Origin: Paragonimus westermani
Taxonomy: Eukaryota; Platyhelminthes; Trematoda; Plagiorchiida; Troglotrematidae
Reading direction: 5' to 3'
Assembly (NCBI GenBank): GCA_008508345.1
Contig: QNGE01000890.1
Span: 24,386-88,385 of the forward strand
Length of the DNA: 64,000 nt
In this document: positions 10,994 to 23,500 of the stretch, one piece after another
How the letters are laid out: each line of letters opens with the position of its first letter
Numbering within the stretch: the first letter of the stretch is position 1
Notes under the pieces: model-generated
Told to the model about the DNA's origin: nothing
Databases searched by the model: none
Seen by the model: the letters and a program-made list of their open reading frames with translations, nothing else
Program-made: the position numbers and the translations under genes

Positions 10994-11462
10994 CCGGCAA
11001 TGAACAGTTATTACCTTTGTAGATTCGAATTCCTCTTTTTCGAGCCACTATTACACCATCGTTTTTATTTCTCGAACCGATTTACATACTGGACGCTAGT
11101 TCGCCTGTTACTGACCTAGGACGCTTTTCACTGAACATTGAATATTGAACAATATTCACCAGGTCGTTTGACGAGCTATAAATACGCAAGAACTGCGCTT
11201 TTAATTGATCTTCGGACTGAGACAGTAAAAGCTCACTTTCTGGAGACCAGTGTTTTTCTATCATAGTCGGCTTGGGTATCCGCTCTTCGGGGTTACTACA
11301 GCGCGTACAATGTCATCGTGTCGTAGGGATCGTTCCAGTTCATTTGTGTTCGCACGGTCTCTCGTGATACAACATTTTCGTAGGAATCGCTAAGGCTCGA
11401 TTGCATTCATTCAGTCGTTCCGCGTTATAACAGGTTTGTAGGGCGACATTTGCTTTCCATGG

Positions 11463-11620
11463 ACGAGTGCCGAACAGCAACGTTGGCAGACTAGAAGAGA
11501 AATGACATGGAAAGTTTTAGTGGTTGTAATTTTGGAAAGAGTACCACGCTATTCATGCAACACAAACCCCTGATATCCATTGTGCGTAAGCCCTTAGAGA
11601 TGGTTCCACGACATCGGTGA
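11463..11620 (+). pseudogene. Ty3/Gypsy RNase H remnant
   Basis: The forward frame gives TSAEQQRWQTRREMTWKVLV, matching the '(T)..E..YAQIEKE.LA' segment. After a frameshift near 11530 it gives FGKSTTLFMQHKPLISIVRK and PLEM, matching the '(V)ETDHKPL..I..KPL' block at the end of Gypsy RNase H. The Asp of DHKPL is replaced by Gln. A TGA follows at about 11618. Between this and the RT remnant (10994-11462) I recognise nothing. Confidence 0.8.
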
Positions 11621-11896
11621 TACGCTTTATATTCACCTACGATGAACGGATGGAACAGAAGACGACTGAGAGCTCATCAATTTTGTTGCAGCCTATCAAC
11701 CTCCGCAGATAAAACGTTCTGAAACAGAGAACATTAGTGCTCCGTCTCAGATTATTAACTTAAGTGGGCAACATGAACACAGAGAATCGCTGTCAACGAA
11801 ACTGAAACCTTATTTTAATTTCCGAAACAAATTGACGGTTCAGGATGGACCAGGATTCCAAGGAAATAAGACGGTGATCGTAAAAACAGTGTCAAC

Positions 11897-12400
11897 CTTC
11901 GACGCCTTCACCATGCTCAATTAGGCATGAATGACTGTGCAAGATGGACTCAAAATCTAATGTTTTGGCCTGCTGGAGCAGAGTTAAATCAAAGATCATG
12001 TACCTAATTGTCCGATATATCGAATGTACAATATTCGTCAGACGAAAAAAAAACAATGAGAGGTGCTAGAAAAAAGCAACAGAAATTGGCCACCAATAGA
12101 CTTGAGCATAACGAAAAAAACTGCACGATAACACTGAATTGGTTTAGTGGACTTCTTTGACGCTGTTTTTTTCTGAATCACATAATCGGTAGTAAACGAC
12201 CTGTGACTTCCCTTCGCTATTCATGGAACACCAAAAGAATGGGCATTCGATAAAAAAACACTTCATCAGTACGGCATTTTGAGATTTTAGTCAAAAATTT
12301 GAGTTCATGTATTGGTCTACAAGCCGTTAACACAAACCATCGAACGGAAGAACGGTAACAACAATAAGAGAGTCAAAATCAGTGTGGTCCAGGGTAAAGA
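11897..12400 (+). pseudogene. Ty3/Gypsy integrase remnant (zinc-binding and core)
   Basis: From 11897 one frame reads LRRLHHAQLGMND then C...NLMFWPAGAELNQ, the HHCC zinc-binding region and 'FWPG' block of retroviral-type integrases. Its second His is replaced by Gln and its CxxC pair is broken by a stop. At 12095-12150 the frame reads ATNRLEHNEKN...LNWFSGLL, matching the 'GTDLF...VDYFS' core block with both conserved Asp positions now Asn. At 12215-12260 a shifted frame reads PFAIHGTPKEWAFD, the 'F..HG.P....D' block. Near 12335 TIERKNGNN fits the '.Q.NGK.E' region. Integrase would have inserted the element's cDNA, but this copy cannot. Confidence 0.72.
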
Positions 12401-12559
12401 ACAATCATGAGGAAACACATAGTCAGAAGGTTTTCGAACTAACTCAATGCAACCCTTGTTTATTCAAATAATTGGGAACTCTGCTTTCCACAGAAAATGC
12501 CCCATCTCACTCAGAGATGTGTTCAACCACCCTACTGCACGAGTATCTGCAGAAACGAA

Positions 12560-12860
12560 TATTCCGACAGAAATACTATGATGTCAGTAGGTCACGAAAA
12601 CTGTCAGCATTAGAAAGGGTGTAAACATTGAAGAAAATGGACCGTCAAAAGAAGGGAGAGCGAAAAAAGTTACGATTCCGAGATAAGCAACAACCTACTT
12701 CAATCGATCTGAGTTCAGTCAAGGCAACGTTGGTGGAGAGAAGTGGAATCGAGTGGAAAACTACAGAGGCCACCGGAGGATACGCGTACTGTCGTTGTTT
12801 ACAACGACAAAACAACACACAGTGGCACACACTGAGAAAGATCTTCAATGAAATTACCAT
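12560..12860 (+). pseudogene. Probable Gypsy pol C-terminal tail
   Basis: The frame containing 12628-12921 reads KKMDRQKKGERKK...IDLSSVKATLVERS and IEWKTTEATGG. Its position after the integrase and its 'W.KATV..' style basic/beta segment fit the tail of Gypsy pol. An upstream frame (about 12590-12625, GHEKLSALERV) fits the '.LP.L..GD.V' start of that region. The match is looser than for RT or RNase H. An unrelated ORF is possible. Confidence 0.45.
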
Positions 12861-12921
12861 ACTTGCATTAATTTCACTTTATTCTGGGTCACTCGAAACA
12901 AAGCACCGGTTTATGTTCTAA

Positions 12922-14978
12922 GCAATACGTTTGTAGGTAACCGCAGGCTAAAGGTTGGGTTCTTGCTTTTCTAAATAAAGAGTTGCGGTCATCCGTCGGC
13001 CTTCACAGAAAAAACCTAATCGATAGAATATTTAAACACAACTGCGTGTAGGCCAACAAAAACCGAAGAAGGGAGGGTCATAATGGTAGACAATGTTGTC
13101 TACCGGCTCGAATAGACACAATAGCAGGCCAATCAGCATAGACAGACATACCCGCCAATAATTATGCGAGGTGGCGATCAGACAACCGTGTTTTGATTGA
13201 TATGATCGGACAGGACAGAATGTCACACAGCTTCATCTCCTCCTGCGAGTGCTCCCTGTGTAGACTGTCCCGAAGGGTTTTTCAGCATGATCAAACGATT
13301 GTCGGGGCACAACAGCCCAGCAGCTTGGACAGTGAGTTCCTCTCGATGCGAGAGAAACCGTGTTGGTTCTTCTTGACTTCGGACTTTGAACCTTTGGGCA
13401 GGGCAAATATTGCCGGAGAATAGCACCGTCTACCACCTGAAGTTGCTTTGTTCTGACACGCTGAGCTGAACTTGTCGTGATGCAGTGGCGTAACTGCTAG
13501 CGGCCAAGGAAATACTCTATGTCTGAACCATGAAGGCCGTAGATTTCACAGTGTATTTATTCGGATTAAGTTGAACTTGCAATACTAGGTGGACCTTGAC
13601 GATCGTAAACCTTGGTCGCAACAAATACGTGCACAGGCGTTCAGTGACCCGAAAGGTGTTCTGAGTATTTTCTTACATCCTCGAATATACCATTGCTGCG
13701 GCATTCAACCGGCAGAAGTGACCTAGTATATCTGGACGTCGGGATAAACGTCGAATTGAGGAGTACCCACGACGATCGACGTAACTGATTGCATTAATCA
13801 TGTGACATAGGACGCTGATCTGGTTTTAAGAGACGAATATCTTGAACGTAACATTTACCAGTACAGTTATCTGTATCAACCAGTTTATTAATACTGAAAG
13901 GAAACTCAGTTCATATAAGATCCAAAACTAACGATGCGGACAATGTCGATCTAGCAGTGAGGTGCGCGGATATAAACGGAAGCTCAGACAGTTTAAAATT
14001 CGAATTTTGTTCGCTTGTTTTTAATTCGTGATGGTCCATTCAAACGTGACTGGTTCCGTGTCCAATTCTTACCGTAACCGATTACTCATTCCTATTTTAT
14101 GCATGCAAATTGATCACAGCCCGTGTCTCGTAACCGAAGGGATCGGTTGAAATGTCTCTGCAGAGTGCGTCTTACGTAATTTCACTTGTCATCTCATAAA
14201 AGGTCGTTTACTGAGGTTTAACCAAAGTCCGCTTACTGTTAAAATTTAGTCCGTCAACTTTCATCCAACCGAATCCTGGTTAAATGAGTGCACTGATTGT
14301 TTGAGTGAACACTGGATGCGAAATGCGCCGCAGGCCCACCACACCACAGTCATATTTCATGAGAAGGCCGACTCTTTTCTTTTAAACGATCTAAAAATGA
14401 GTAGCACATGTGTGGTCGCATGCAGTGTTACCACTTGGATAAGTTCTAACTAGACAGTATTTTGGGAACAGTTGTTGATTGAATTCAGACCGCATTTTGG
14501 TTTCCATACCTCCATTCATGCATGCAATGTAACAATTCCACCAGCACCCGGTCACGATTACCGCATACCGCATGGACGGCCGCACACTAGCACGTGCGCG
14601 TAATCAGCACGGCACTAGCCAATCGCATACCGGCTCACCGAGTGTGTGACATATCCGGCTGGTGTCAAACCAACCAAAATAGCTAAAAACGTTCTTCTTG
14701 CGTGATTGCTCCTTACTCGTTCACCATGGTTGGTCTTATGACCGATCGATTTGGTTTGAAGTGTGAATTTAGTTGATTTTCGTTCTGCAGATTAGCGAAG
14801 CATCTCGGGAAGGTGATAATCAATTCAAGCCGGGCGGTCAAATTGAGGACTACTTGATCAACCCCGTTGGTGGTGATTGACGCTGTTGGTTGAACTAGAA
14901 CTAGGGAACTGCAAAAGAAAACTAACCAGTACACAGGAAAACCCATGGTAAATTGTCTGACATTATTCTACTAGGATG
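12922..14978. other. No recognisable feature
   Basis: Short frames on both strands (for example 13032-13226 and 13193-13436) have no recognisable motif. A 3' LTR of GYP-1 could lie here, but I cannot identify one without its partner. Confidence 0.55.
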
Positions 14979-15001
14979 CACACACACACACACACACACA
15001 C
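14979..15001. repeat. (CA)n microsatellite
   Basis: About 11 uninterrupted CA dinucleotides. Confidence 0.95.
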
Positions 15002-16195
15002 TGAAGAACATTTCCAATGAAATTCTGCATCACTCAAAACATCACTAGCTTACGTTTCATGCAAAATGTTCCTAGTTAACCAGCTTCTTCACGGAGGGCC
15101 TTACCACAACAAAACATTACACATTTTCTCATTGCCATTTCTGGCCATTCAGACCGTTAGATGCTCGTTGTGAGCACATCTTGTACAACACCCAAGCAAA
15201 TACCTGAACTTGCCTTATCTAGTCTAACACAAGATGACATATTATTGTTCGAAAGTAAACGCGGAGCTAACCGCAAGTTCGAATTGTGGGTAGAAGCCGT
15301 TTGGATACTCAATTGCCATCGTAACACCATCCGAAATGGAAACTGAGCTCATAAGGGAAACGCTTCTGCAGGTAGCCAGATGAAGTGCCGATCTCCGACC
15401 GCTTTGGTTGTTTGTTAAATTGTCAGGTGGTGTGAATCATGTGTGACCAAGGTCCGTTTGCCGTACATCATTCGTTGTTTGTAAGCACGACTGGCCAGTG
15501 TGCTCATAAAACAGGTTAAACTTCGATGAATTCAGTTTTTTCACTCAGAAAAATGCTATTTCTCTCTCTCTCTTTTCCCCCGCTTCATTCCTCATCATCT
15601 CAAGCACTGAGTTATTCCCTTTTGAGATCATGGTTTCTCCGTTCCTTAGTATGCTTTCACACGCGGAACATGCTGACGCCGTATACCTATTTCCCTAAGT
15701 ATAATCAGCTCATGACAGTCAGTATGTTGCATCTATCAAGCTGTCATACTTCTCACTCGGAACACAATTGAAAGAGAGGTAGTGTACTGTTGATATACCT
15801 TACGCGCAAGACAGCAGCGATAAGGACGCTTAAAAAAATACTTCAGCATACAGTACGCATTAACACTAGTAGTGAGGTATAGCATGAGCTGGAAACCGCG
15901 TGACTTTTGAGCACAAGTTTCAATGTGACTGAACAAATCTTGTACGTGTGTTCGCCCAGATTCCTTCCGCTAACGTGGCCGCGGTGAGTATGCTGACTGG
16001 GACTTCCGTCCTTCCACGTTCAACCATGGCGACTAGCCAGAAAAAGGCAATTACGCTCACAGGACTGTATGTTACACAACCGACTGACTACGAGTGTTCT
16101 GGCAAAGATGCTGTGGGTGGAATCCTGAGAGAAAACCCTGTATACTTTTTTCCCACATTGAGACAACAATCCAAGTCGAGGTTTAACACGCGAGT
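15002..16195. other. No recognisable feature
   Basis: Only short frames. The 15948-16304 frame becomes LINE-A2 endonuclease only from about 16205, and its earlier part is not recognisable. Confidence 0.55.
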
Positions 16196-16204
16196 GGACC
16201 TAAG

Positions 16205-16945
16205 ACTGCCCTTCGGGACAAGGAATGTGCGCACACTGCTGGATCAGTGCAACAACAGACGGCCGGAGCACCACACTGATTGTTGTAGAACTGAGCCGCT
16301 ATGACATCGATGTTGCACCTTTGAATGAAGTACGGTTTGAAGACCAAAAAAGTTTCCTGACGCATGTGCTGGGTGCATCTAAACAGGTCACTGGTCAGGA
16401 GGTGCTCGGAACACGGTGTCTGTTTCTCAGTTGCTAACTGAATCAATTAGTTGACGATGAGCGACCTGCACGGTATCAGCCCTCGACTCACACCAACGCG
16501 CTTCTTACTCAGTCGGGTGAGTATTCTACATTTGATAATGTTTATGGCTCTACTATGTTTCACACTGGTGGTAGAAACGACCAGTGCTATGACCAGGTGG
16601 CTACCACATTCCGTTTGACACCTGTGAGCGACCGGTTAGTTGTTCCGAGTGACTTTAACGCGCGAGTTGGGCGCGACACAACAGCCTGGCCGGAAGACCT
16701 CGGACCCTACGGCACCCACCGCGTGCTACTCACGAGCTGTCTATCAGGAGCACCTGATTACAGCTGGATGCTGACGATATCAAGACGTGGACTCAAACAC
16801 GAATCGGTCATCACCACTTGCTTGACTACGCGATCGAGCGACAGCACAAGATTGACAAGGTACGTGACATGCGATTGATGCAAAGTGCCCGATGTAGCAC
16901 AGATGATAGGTCAGTCGGGACTAAGTTGTTAAATCTCGCCTGCAA
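16205..16945 (+). pseudogene. LINE-A2 APE-type endonuclease remnant
   Basis: The first block reads FGTRNVRTLLDQ (about 16213-16248), the 'TWNVRTL' start of APE/EEP LINE endonucleases with the Trp replaced by Arg. After a frameshift near 16265 it continues VELSRYDIDVAPLNEVRF (about 16285-16340), keeping the catalytic-type Glu. At about 16575-16690 it reads YDQ...PVSDRLVVPSDFNARVGRD; the DFNARVG block is intact, while the residue before it is Ser where 'GDFN' is usual. At 16816-16925 it reads LDYAIERQ...STDDRS, matching 'LDY.L.R...TDHRL' with the final catalytic His changed to Asp. This domain nicks the target for reverse transcription. It is the only copy of the domain in the window. Confidence 0.88.
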
Positions 16946-17065
16946 TTCCGTTCACTACAGTTCATCCGGACAACTGCAGAAACGGAACTGAAAGAAGAGG
17001 ATGTTTCCGTGTGCAGATGCCTTTCGTCACAAAGATGCTTCTGTATCAAATATTCCAAATAGTAT

Positions 17066-18620
17066 GTGGTAACACCTCAAAGGAAGATCACAAAAACAGC
17101 TATCGGGACGCTGGGTATTCAGCACCAAAAACGACCGGACTGGTTCCATGATAAAAATGTGGCTATCACCAATTCGATGAGAGAGAAGAATACAGTGTTC
17201 GTTATTTCTTCAATGAAGGCGGAAACAATAAGGACGAAACAGCCACATTCCGGAACGTCCGCCTTCAACTCATCGAACGTCTTTGCAGAATCAAAGGTGA
17301 CCGGTGGAGAACGCAAGGTGCAGGGTGACGCTGACCGCCGACAAAACAGATAGTTCTACGATATATGTAAAGCAACCTTTGGTCCATTCATTCAATCTAC
17401 TAAGGCACCGATTGACGGGGACTCTGACATTTCGTGTATACAATCAGAAGAAATCGTGAGAATCTGACGCAAGCAATTTAGCAATTTACTAAACCGTCCT
17501 GCTATCATTGACTGACCGCGAATAGCCTACGGCAACAAGCCGTCATATTCTCACTTGCTTTTGCCTCAAATATGACGCAGGTGCGGTGATACATCATATA
17601 ACCGTGAAACGGAAAGTTTGTAGATGAAGATGGATTGTCAGAGGAAACTCTGAAGAATGGTAGCTTACCTGTGAAACGGGCTTTACTCCAATTGGTTCAC
17701 TTCATCTGGGAGCAGAAAGTAGTACCCCAGCAGTTCAAAGACACTTTGATCGTACCTTCGTTTAAAGTTGATGGTAGGAGGTAATGTGTGGACTGTTGTC
17801 TGGGTCTCAGTTTGTTGAGTTGAGCTGGGAAGGTGCTAGCAAGAATCTTTCTGAACCGACTCAGTGGCGATGTTTAGAAAATCACTGCTCCCGAAGGCAG
17901 TGTAGAATTTATTCGAGTAACAGTGCGATCCATATGCTGTTCGTTGCTTAACAGATTCGACGAAATGCCGTAAACTCATTTAGACTCTATCTGCCCTATT
18001 TGTAGATTCCACCAAGACGTTTGGTTCCGTGAACTCAGAGGCACTGTGGGTAGCGCTTGGTAAGTTTCTCAATTTAGTCAGAAGTGAGTAAGAACACGAA
18101 TGTGCAAGCATGTGGAAGGACCTTTGATGGCTTTCACATTTGTTTAGCAACATTGCGTTCTAGCCCCAATCCTATTTAGTTCGTATTTGATTGCAATACT
18201 AACAACAGTTGTTCTTGAGAAGTCGGAGGACAGTGTTCAAGTTGAACACCGCACGGCTGGTCGCCTGCTGAATACTCGAAGTTTCGGTGCCCAAAAATGG
18301 TGCCTAATTCGACAATGCGCGTCCTGCTGTTCGCAGATAGTGCGTCATTCCAACACAACTATGAGGAACTTCAACGACTGACCACTGCGTTTGTGATCGC
18401 GGCATCTAAGTTTGGTTTGGAGATCAACCCATGTAAGACATTGTTCAGCCTTTTCCGAGTGGAGGTGCTGTGCGTATACCCAGAATCTCCAACGGTACGG
18501 GCACTGAGGATTGTTGAGTAGGTTTCTGTTACTTGTATAATAATCTGTTGACAGATATGTCTGTAGGCCACGAATTGCTAACCTCTGTGGCCAATGCTAG
18601 CCCCGCTTTCAGACACAAAC
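17066..18620 (+). pseudogene. LINE-A2 RT remnant
   Basis: The 17066-17353 frame covers the linker after the endonuclease (TLGIQHQKRPDWFHDKN) and continues to LLNRPAIID near 17500. The finger region follows: QLVHFIWEQKVVPQQFKDT near 17690-17750, then ARIFLNRL near 17840. At about 17998-18065 it reads LFVDSTKTFGSVNSEALW, the 'F.DL.KAFD.V' motif A with the catalytic Asp replaced by Gly. At 18155-18290 it reads CVLAPILFSSYL and DSVQVEHRTAGRLLN. At 18318-18350 it reads MRVLLFADS, in which a 3-nt deletion has removed the second Asp of FADD. LINE-A similarity continues weakly to about 18620 (LLTDMSVGHELL...). The C-terminus and 3' UTR are missing, so this copy is truncated or eroded at its 3' end. 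Confidence 0.87.
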
Positions 18621-19865
18621 TGTCACCATATACCGTGTGAGACATAGCCATGTTCTTCTAACGTTGACCACAATGTGCTGTCGGTTCACAGGCGGAAATG
18701 ATTGCGCTCGTTAACCCTATTTACTTCCACTCAGCCTACTGAAGGAATTTGAATGTGACTGATACATTCTGTCAAGAAAACAAACTACCTCTTAATAATC
18801 AGCTTGTCCCAACAAACATTTTCTGTTATCACTAACTTTTCGCCAGAAATCATTATCTTATAGGGAAAAAACTACACACACACACACACACACTTTTTAA
18901 GTTAGAATTTACAAGTATGAGTAAAAATAAACGCATTCGTGTTAGTTGTAGATGTATGTTCGTTTGAAGCGTCCCTAGTACGTTGTCTTGTGAAGTCTCA
19001 CATCTTATCTTACATATACAGACTGTTCACGTTTACTGGGAATGTGAAAACAACGCAACAAACACTAAGTTCATTCATCGTCATCAATCTCCTTTTTGTG
19101 AAAAGAAATAAACATCAGAAACAGCGTTCGTCATTTCTTAAGAAAAACATACTAATATTTCCGTATCATGCTGGAAGAGTGTTTAATAAGTCAACAAATA
19201 TCTTACTTAAGATGAAACAACAAACAACAGTCGGTGCTGATTCCGATAAAAACTTTACCGGTATTTGGTAAATTCAAGATAATTGTAGATTGTGGAGAAA
19301 TCATTGCGCAACGTTTGAAATCTTCAGTTCAAAAAGGTGGTCGTCAATATTACTCTAGAACAATATATCAATTTATACGTCATTCGATGTTCGAATCAAT
19401 GAGAATAACAAGGTAGCGAACAGAGCTACTTTTCTGTGCTTACTATGCACGCAAATTAGAGCACAACAGATATGGAGCCCGTAACGAGTGAGAATAAAAA
19501 AAACTGCACAGTAGACATAACGAAAACTTGTTTGGTAGCAGTTACGTAGCCATTGTTCGATCTGAGATGACGCCTTCATGGGCAAACTGAAGACTAATCG
19601 GACATCATGGTGTGTTTGACGTCGTCAGTAGTGAAACTAAAATGACCAGTTTCACTGTAGTCTTTACTCCAGTCCACAATAGTATCAAATTCATCAGGAA
19701 GTCAAACAGCAACGAACAAAGGAGATGGTTTGATCCAACGAAAAATGCACAAAAAACAGACTTGCAGCGGTCGGTATATTCACTTGAACAGTTTCGTTTA
19801 GGTAAGTCAAAAATGAAACTTCATACGTTCTGACAGGTAAGGCGTCAAAGATCTTGTACTATGCA
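18621..19865. other. No gene seen; AC microsatellite at 18874-18893
   Basis: A run of about ten AC dinucleotides lies at 18874-18893. The frames at 18939-19271 and 19612-19833 (+) have no recognisable motif. Confidence 0.6.
18874..18893. repeat. (AC)n microsatellite
   Basis: About ten uninterrupted AC units, 250 bp beyond the end of LINE-A2 similarity. Confidence 0.93.
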
Positions 19866-19869
19866 AGTT

Positions 19870-20505
19870 GGGCTGGAATTTCTGTAAGTGTTCGTACAGA
19901 ATGGCCACCCGATGTGTTTTGTTCAGAAGGCGATACAGGTGGTAGAGAAAGAACCTAAGTCACCTTCTATGCGTAGGAAATGGAAATCTCCTAGTCTCCA
20001 ATTTAATGAAGACACTATGTTCAAATTTGTCACAAGAAAGCTCCAAAAGCCAGTCGAAACAACCTATTTCCCAGCTCGACTGTATGCGAGTTCCCGTACA
20101 ACACCCGTTGTTATGTCACAACTCAATGACAAACTTTCATGTTCTACAACCGGCTGTTGTATGTACTCATTTGTTTGCTCGTTTCGAGTATCAAACACTG
20201 GGCGTCCAACAAGGCGATTGTCCGGTAGAGTGCGTAAACATCATTCTACGTGGTTGATCACGGATGTCAATAAAAGGTTTCCTTGCGCGTTTGTTGTCAA
20301 TTCACTCGACTGTTAGCATTCTGTCAACAAGAAAGTTGGCTTTCTGAGTGTCTATCGAGTATCAGGAAATCGATCTAAACCGGCGAAATTTCGGATGCTT
20401 TCCAATGGTGAGGGCATTTGTATCTAATTGTACAACCCTGGTCTTTGTGTTCAGAAGACTGTCATGTGAAAACTTGACTTCTCTTGGTCCGCAGTCTGCT
20501 GGGCA
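19870..20505 (+). pseudogene. PLE-2: thumb-end, linker and GIY-YIG remnant
   Basis: Forward frame. FVQNGHP near 19890 is the post-thumb 'ENGYP' block. Then FKFVTRKLQKPVETTYFPAR (about 20023-20080) and SSRTTPVVMSQLNDKLS are the linker. CMYSFVCSF (about 20158-20185) with NTGRPTRRLSGRVRKH (20200-20245) is the GIY-YIG core, in which the YIG position now reads TG. After the TAG at 20314 the same frame continues with FLSVYRVSGNRSK (about 20343-20380), FRMLSNGEGICI, a stop, and LYNPGLCVQKTV near 20430-20465. The C-terminal 'LYNP.LCVQK' signature is clear. No RT palm is present. It is a 5'-truncated or eroded copy, more diverged from PLE-1 than expected for a recent duplicate. Confidence 0.87.
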
Positions 20506-23500
20506 CACAATTTAGAACAATGATCGCGTAAATGCCAGCAGACACAGTCCGCCACTTATACTGCAGGTTATTCTTATACATCCTGTTTAGTATCGTGTTA
20601 TAATTGGTTCGATGAAAATATGCCTTGTTCGCGACCCTGTTTTTCCCATGATTTGTTTGTTTTCACATTACGCCTAATAGTCCTTATGAGTCCTGAAGAA
20701 AATGTCTTCTAGTTCTTAAAAGTTTTGTAAAACAAGACGATGGATCAAGTAGGACCCGGAAATGAATTTGAATTTTAATGTGAAGGGGGACTATTGACCG
20801 AACGGTAACCAAACTAATCGGATCAATATCCAGGCGCATGTGACAGTTTCTTGACGAATTCTTGGCGAATTACTAAGTATGTGTGGATGTGTTCCTCTCA
20901 AACTTCGCGTTGTTTTTCGGCCAACAGTATTCTAAGACAAAAGTTAACGGCACTAAGCATTCAATGACGACTGTTGTGATAGTACGCAAATTGATTCGCT
21001 TTAAATCTACCCATTTGTGTCAGAGTTCAAAGGTGAACGGCTGATGTGATGTAATTCTCCCCCAGAGTAAGTAATGAAATCTCATTCTAAACACTCTTCT
21101 GAAAACTTCACAGCATCAGGCGTACTAGGATGAAAACTGACGAGAGTGTCATCATTGTATGGATGATCTATCCACTTCATTCGGCCTGGTCAGCGCACAA
21201 AAAATGTTGTTGAAATACTATTCACCAAACAAATTCATCGAATCAGTTCATTGAAGTGGATTTGTCTATGTTCAATCAAGGCTTCTTGAGACGCACAAAT
21301 AAGACAGTAAGTTTAAACTCAACATTAAGCCGTGCAAGGGTGTAAAGTTCCTTTTGAGCATCACATCATTAAGGTAGAACTGATCGCCAGTTCAGTTGAC
21401 ATACAAGGTGAATGGCCTTCAAAATTTAGTGATGCACACTGTTCAGTCGCACAATCGTCAATCTACTTATAAAGGCCACAAACACTGACTAACAAAGATC
21501 ATAAGCTAGATAGAGAATCAGGTAAACGAAACTATCCAATTTTGAGACTGACATCTACTGTATCAACAATGAACCACACACGTCGAGTAGTGCGCTTTTA
21601 GGGTTAAGAAGTGTGATCAGAATGGCGGCTTGTCAGTCATGCTACTGGTTTTTAGAGGTGCACTTTGCGGGTGCCTTCTCTACGTGCGTTCCCATTCGAA
21701 TCAAAACGCCCGCCATGAATAGTTCCCCTCATTAGGATATGATAGACAGTCGCTAGTGATGTTGCTCGCATGTTTCCTCCCGAACGATTATTTCAGTGGT
21801 AAACATTGTAATAAATGTATAGTTGGATCACACTCCCGTACTTTTAAACACGGCAGTTCCAGTGTAATCGATTAGCCTAGGTCAAGCACACACAGCTTGA
21901 AGTTATGGTACAAACGTCGATGACAAGAAAGTCACATAACTAAGCACTGTTTACGCCAATCAACAAAGGTCAGTTTAACTTTCTACAAGTAGGCTTTACA
22001 AAAGATTACGGATGTAGTACAAGATGTTCCGAGAGCATATGAGGTCTCAGTTGCTATACTACACGAGGAAGAAGCATCGTGGTTAATCGTTCAATTCTGA
22101 ATGTGCTAGACATCAGCGGAGTGTTTTGAAATGAACAGGTAGGTTCAACTACAGTGCACTTTAAGAGGAACAGTGGTTGAAATTTAAAGTGGCTTTCATT
22201 GTCTCATCTAACCGATTCGTGCCTATGGTTGTACAAAAAGCCCCAATGAAAAAAATGATTTCGCAGCATCGCTAAATCTACTAAGAACCAGCCAGGTTGA
22301 CACCAGAATTCTCCTTCACCTTTACGAGCTCATTATCGATCGTGATCTTTAAAAGTTGCACTAACCCAAGGGATCCATGTTCCCGATTTGAGCGACGTTA
22401 TCTTCCCTGATAGTCTAAAGATTCATCATCCTAAAAAGGAATGCATGAAAACAAAACATGCGTGCAAAACAAAGAACCTCTTTTTAGCCATTTGATAAGC
22501 GATAGGTTCAGAGAACAAACAGTCAAAACGAGCCACGACATATGAGCTGGAATCGATTATGAAACGTTTGGTAGGAAACAAACCAGACGTTTCAAGTAGA
22601 TGTGGTCACGGGAGACAAACCCTAGTTATAAAAGTTTTATCAGTAGAGAGAGATTCCGCCTCTTCAAGTTTCATCAGCGAAGAGTGTGACTGATGGATTG
22701 TTTACATTGGAGGATTCCGAGTTAACCAATCACAGCTTCCAGGAACGCCACCCTAACGGAAGAGTCCATCAAAATACTTAAGTTCACTGGGTCGGAAGGT
22801 GAAACCAGAAACACACCATGACTTGAACCCGAAAACATTGATCTGAGTTAAAGATACCATTCATGTAGTCCAAGAGTACTGATGTAGTGTGAGCATCATG
22901 GGGAAATTCAAACCGGTCCGTGGTTCATCTAGTAACAATGTAACAAAATTTAGGTGGAGAATTCCTCCAAGCACATTGGTCCCAATACTCATTGATCTCA
23001 ATTTCACATGTGGGAGGCGTTCAGTATGGTTGCGCCAGAGTTACCTAGACGTGCGTGGTGAAATGCCCACATTAAAGCGTGAGAGCGTGTAAACTTGCAT
23101 AACTCAGAGTACTACTTCTATTGTTGAGTACCCAACAGAACATAGCATACTGACGTGAAATGGAACCAAACGGTTCAGCAAAAAGGTCCAGTAAGTGGAA
23201 AGCGCTACACACGGCCTAGCATTTGTGTTACACGACTTTATACGGTCGAGACACCGGTCACGACCAGCGAGATTATATGTGTAACATGGTTCAATCACAA
23301 TAGTCCTAGAATCGATCTCCCGTTGATTTGCTGATCCTTTCCGATCGTAAATGCAGCTTTGCGTTGGCTACCGGGACAGAAAAATTAAACGTGATGGTAC
23401 ATTCAGCTGCGGGAGTGTTTTGTGTTTTTGCGTCCTCCATTTGGATGCACGGTACGGGCAGGTTCCCATCTTGTGCTGCCTGTCAAACCGTGAGACAGAT

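Larger units (their letters stand above)
10694..12860 (+). mobile_element. GYP-1: decayed Ty3/Gypsy LTR retrotransposon pol region
   Basis: RT, RNase H, integrase and a probable pol tail appear in canonical order on one strand over 2.2 kb, each broken. I did not find gag, protease or LTRs. The 5' limit coincides with the foldback at 10630-10790. Confidence 0.8.
16205..18620 (+). mobile_element. LINE-A2: longest LINE family A copy
   Basis: The order endonuclease, linker, RT is continuous and collinear with other APE-type non-LTR elements, interrupted by many stops and frameshifts. It shows that family A originally carried an N-terminal endonuclease, which A1, A3, A4 and A5 lack through 5' truncation. 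The clade is not assigned by eye; its RT and C-terminal style suggests the RTE-like group. Confidence 0.87.

Noticed and set aside
15948..16204. N-terminal part of the 118-codon frame as a gene start
   Set aside because: Recognisable LINE endonuclease begins only near 16205; the upstream codons show no motif and the ATG is not supported.
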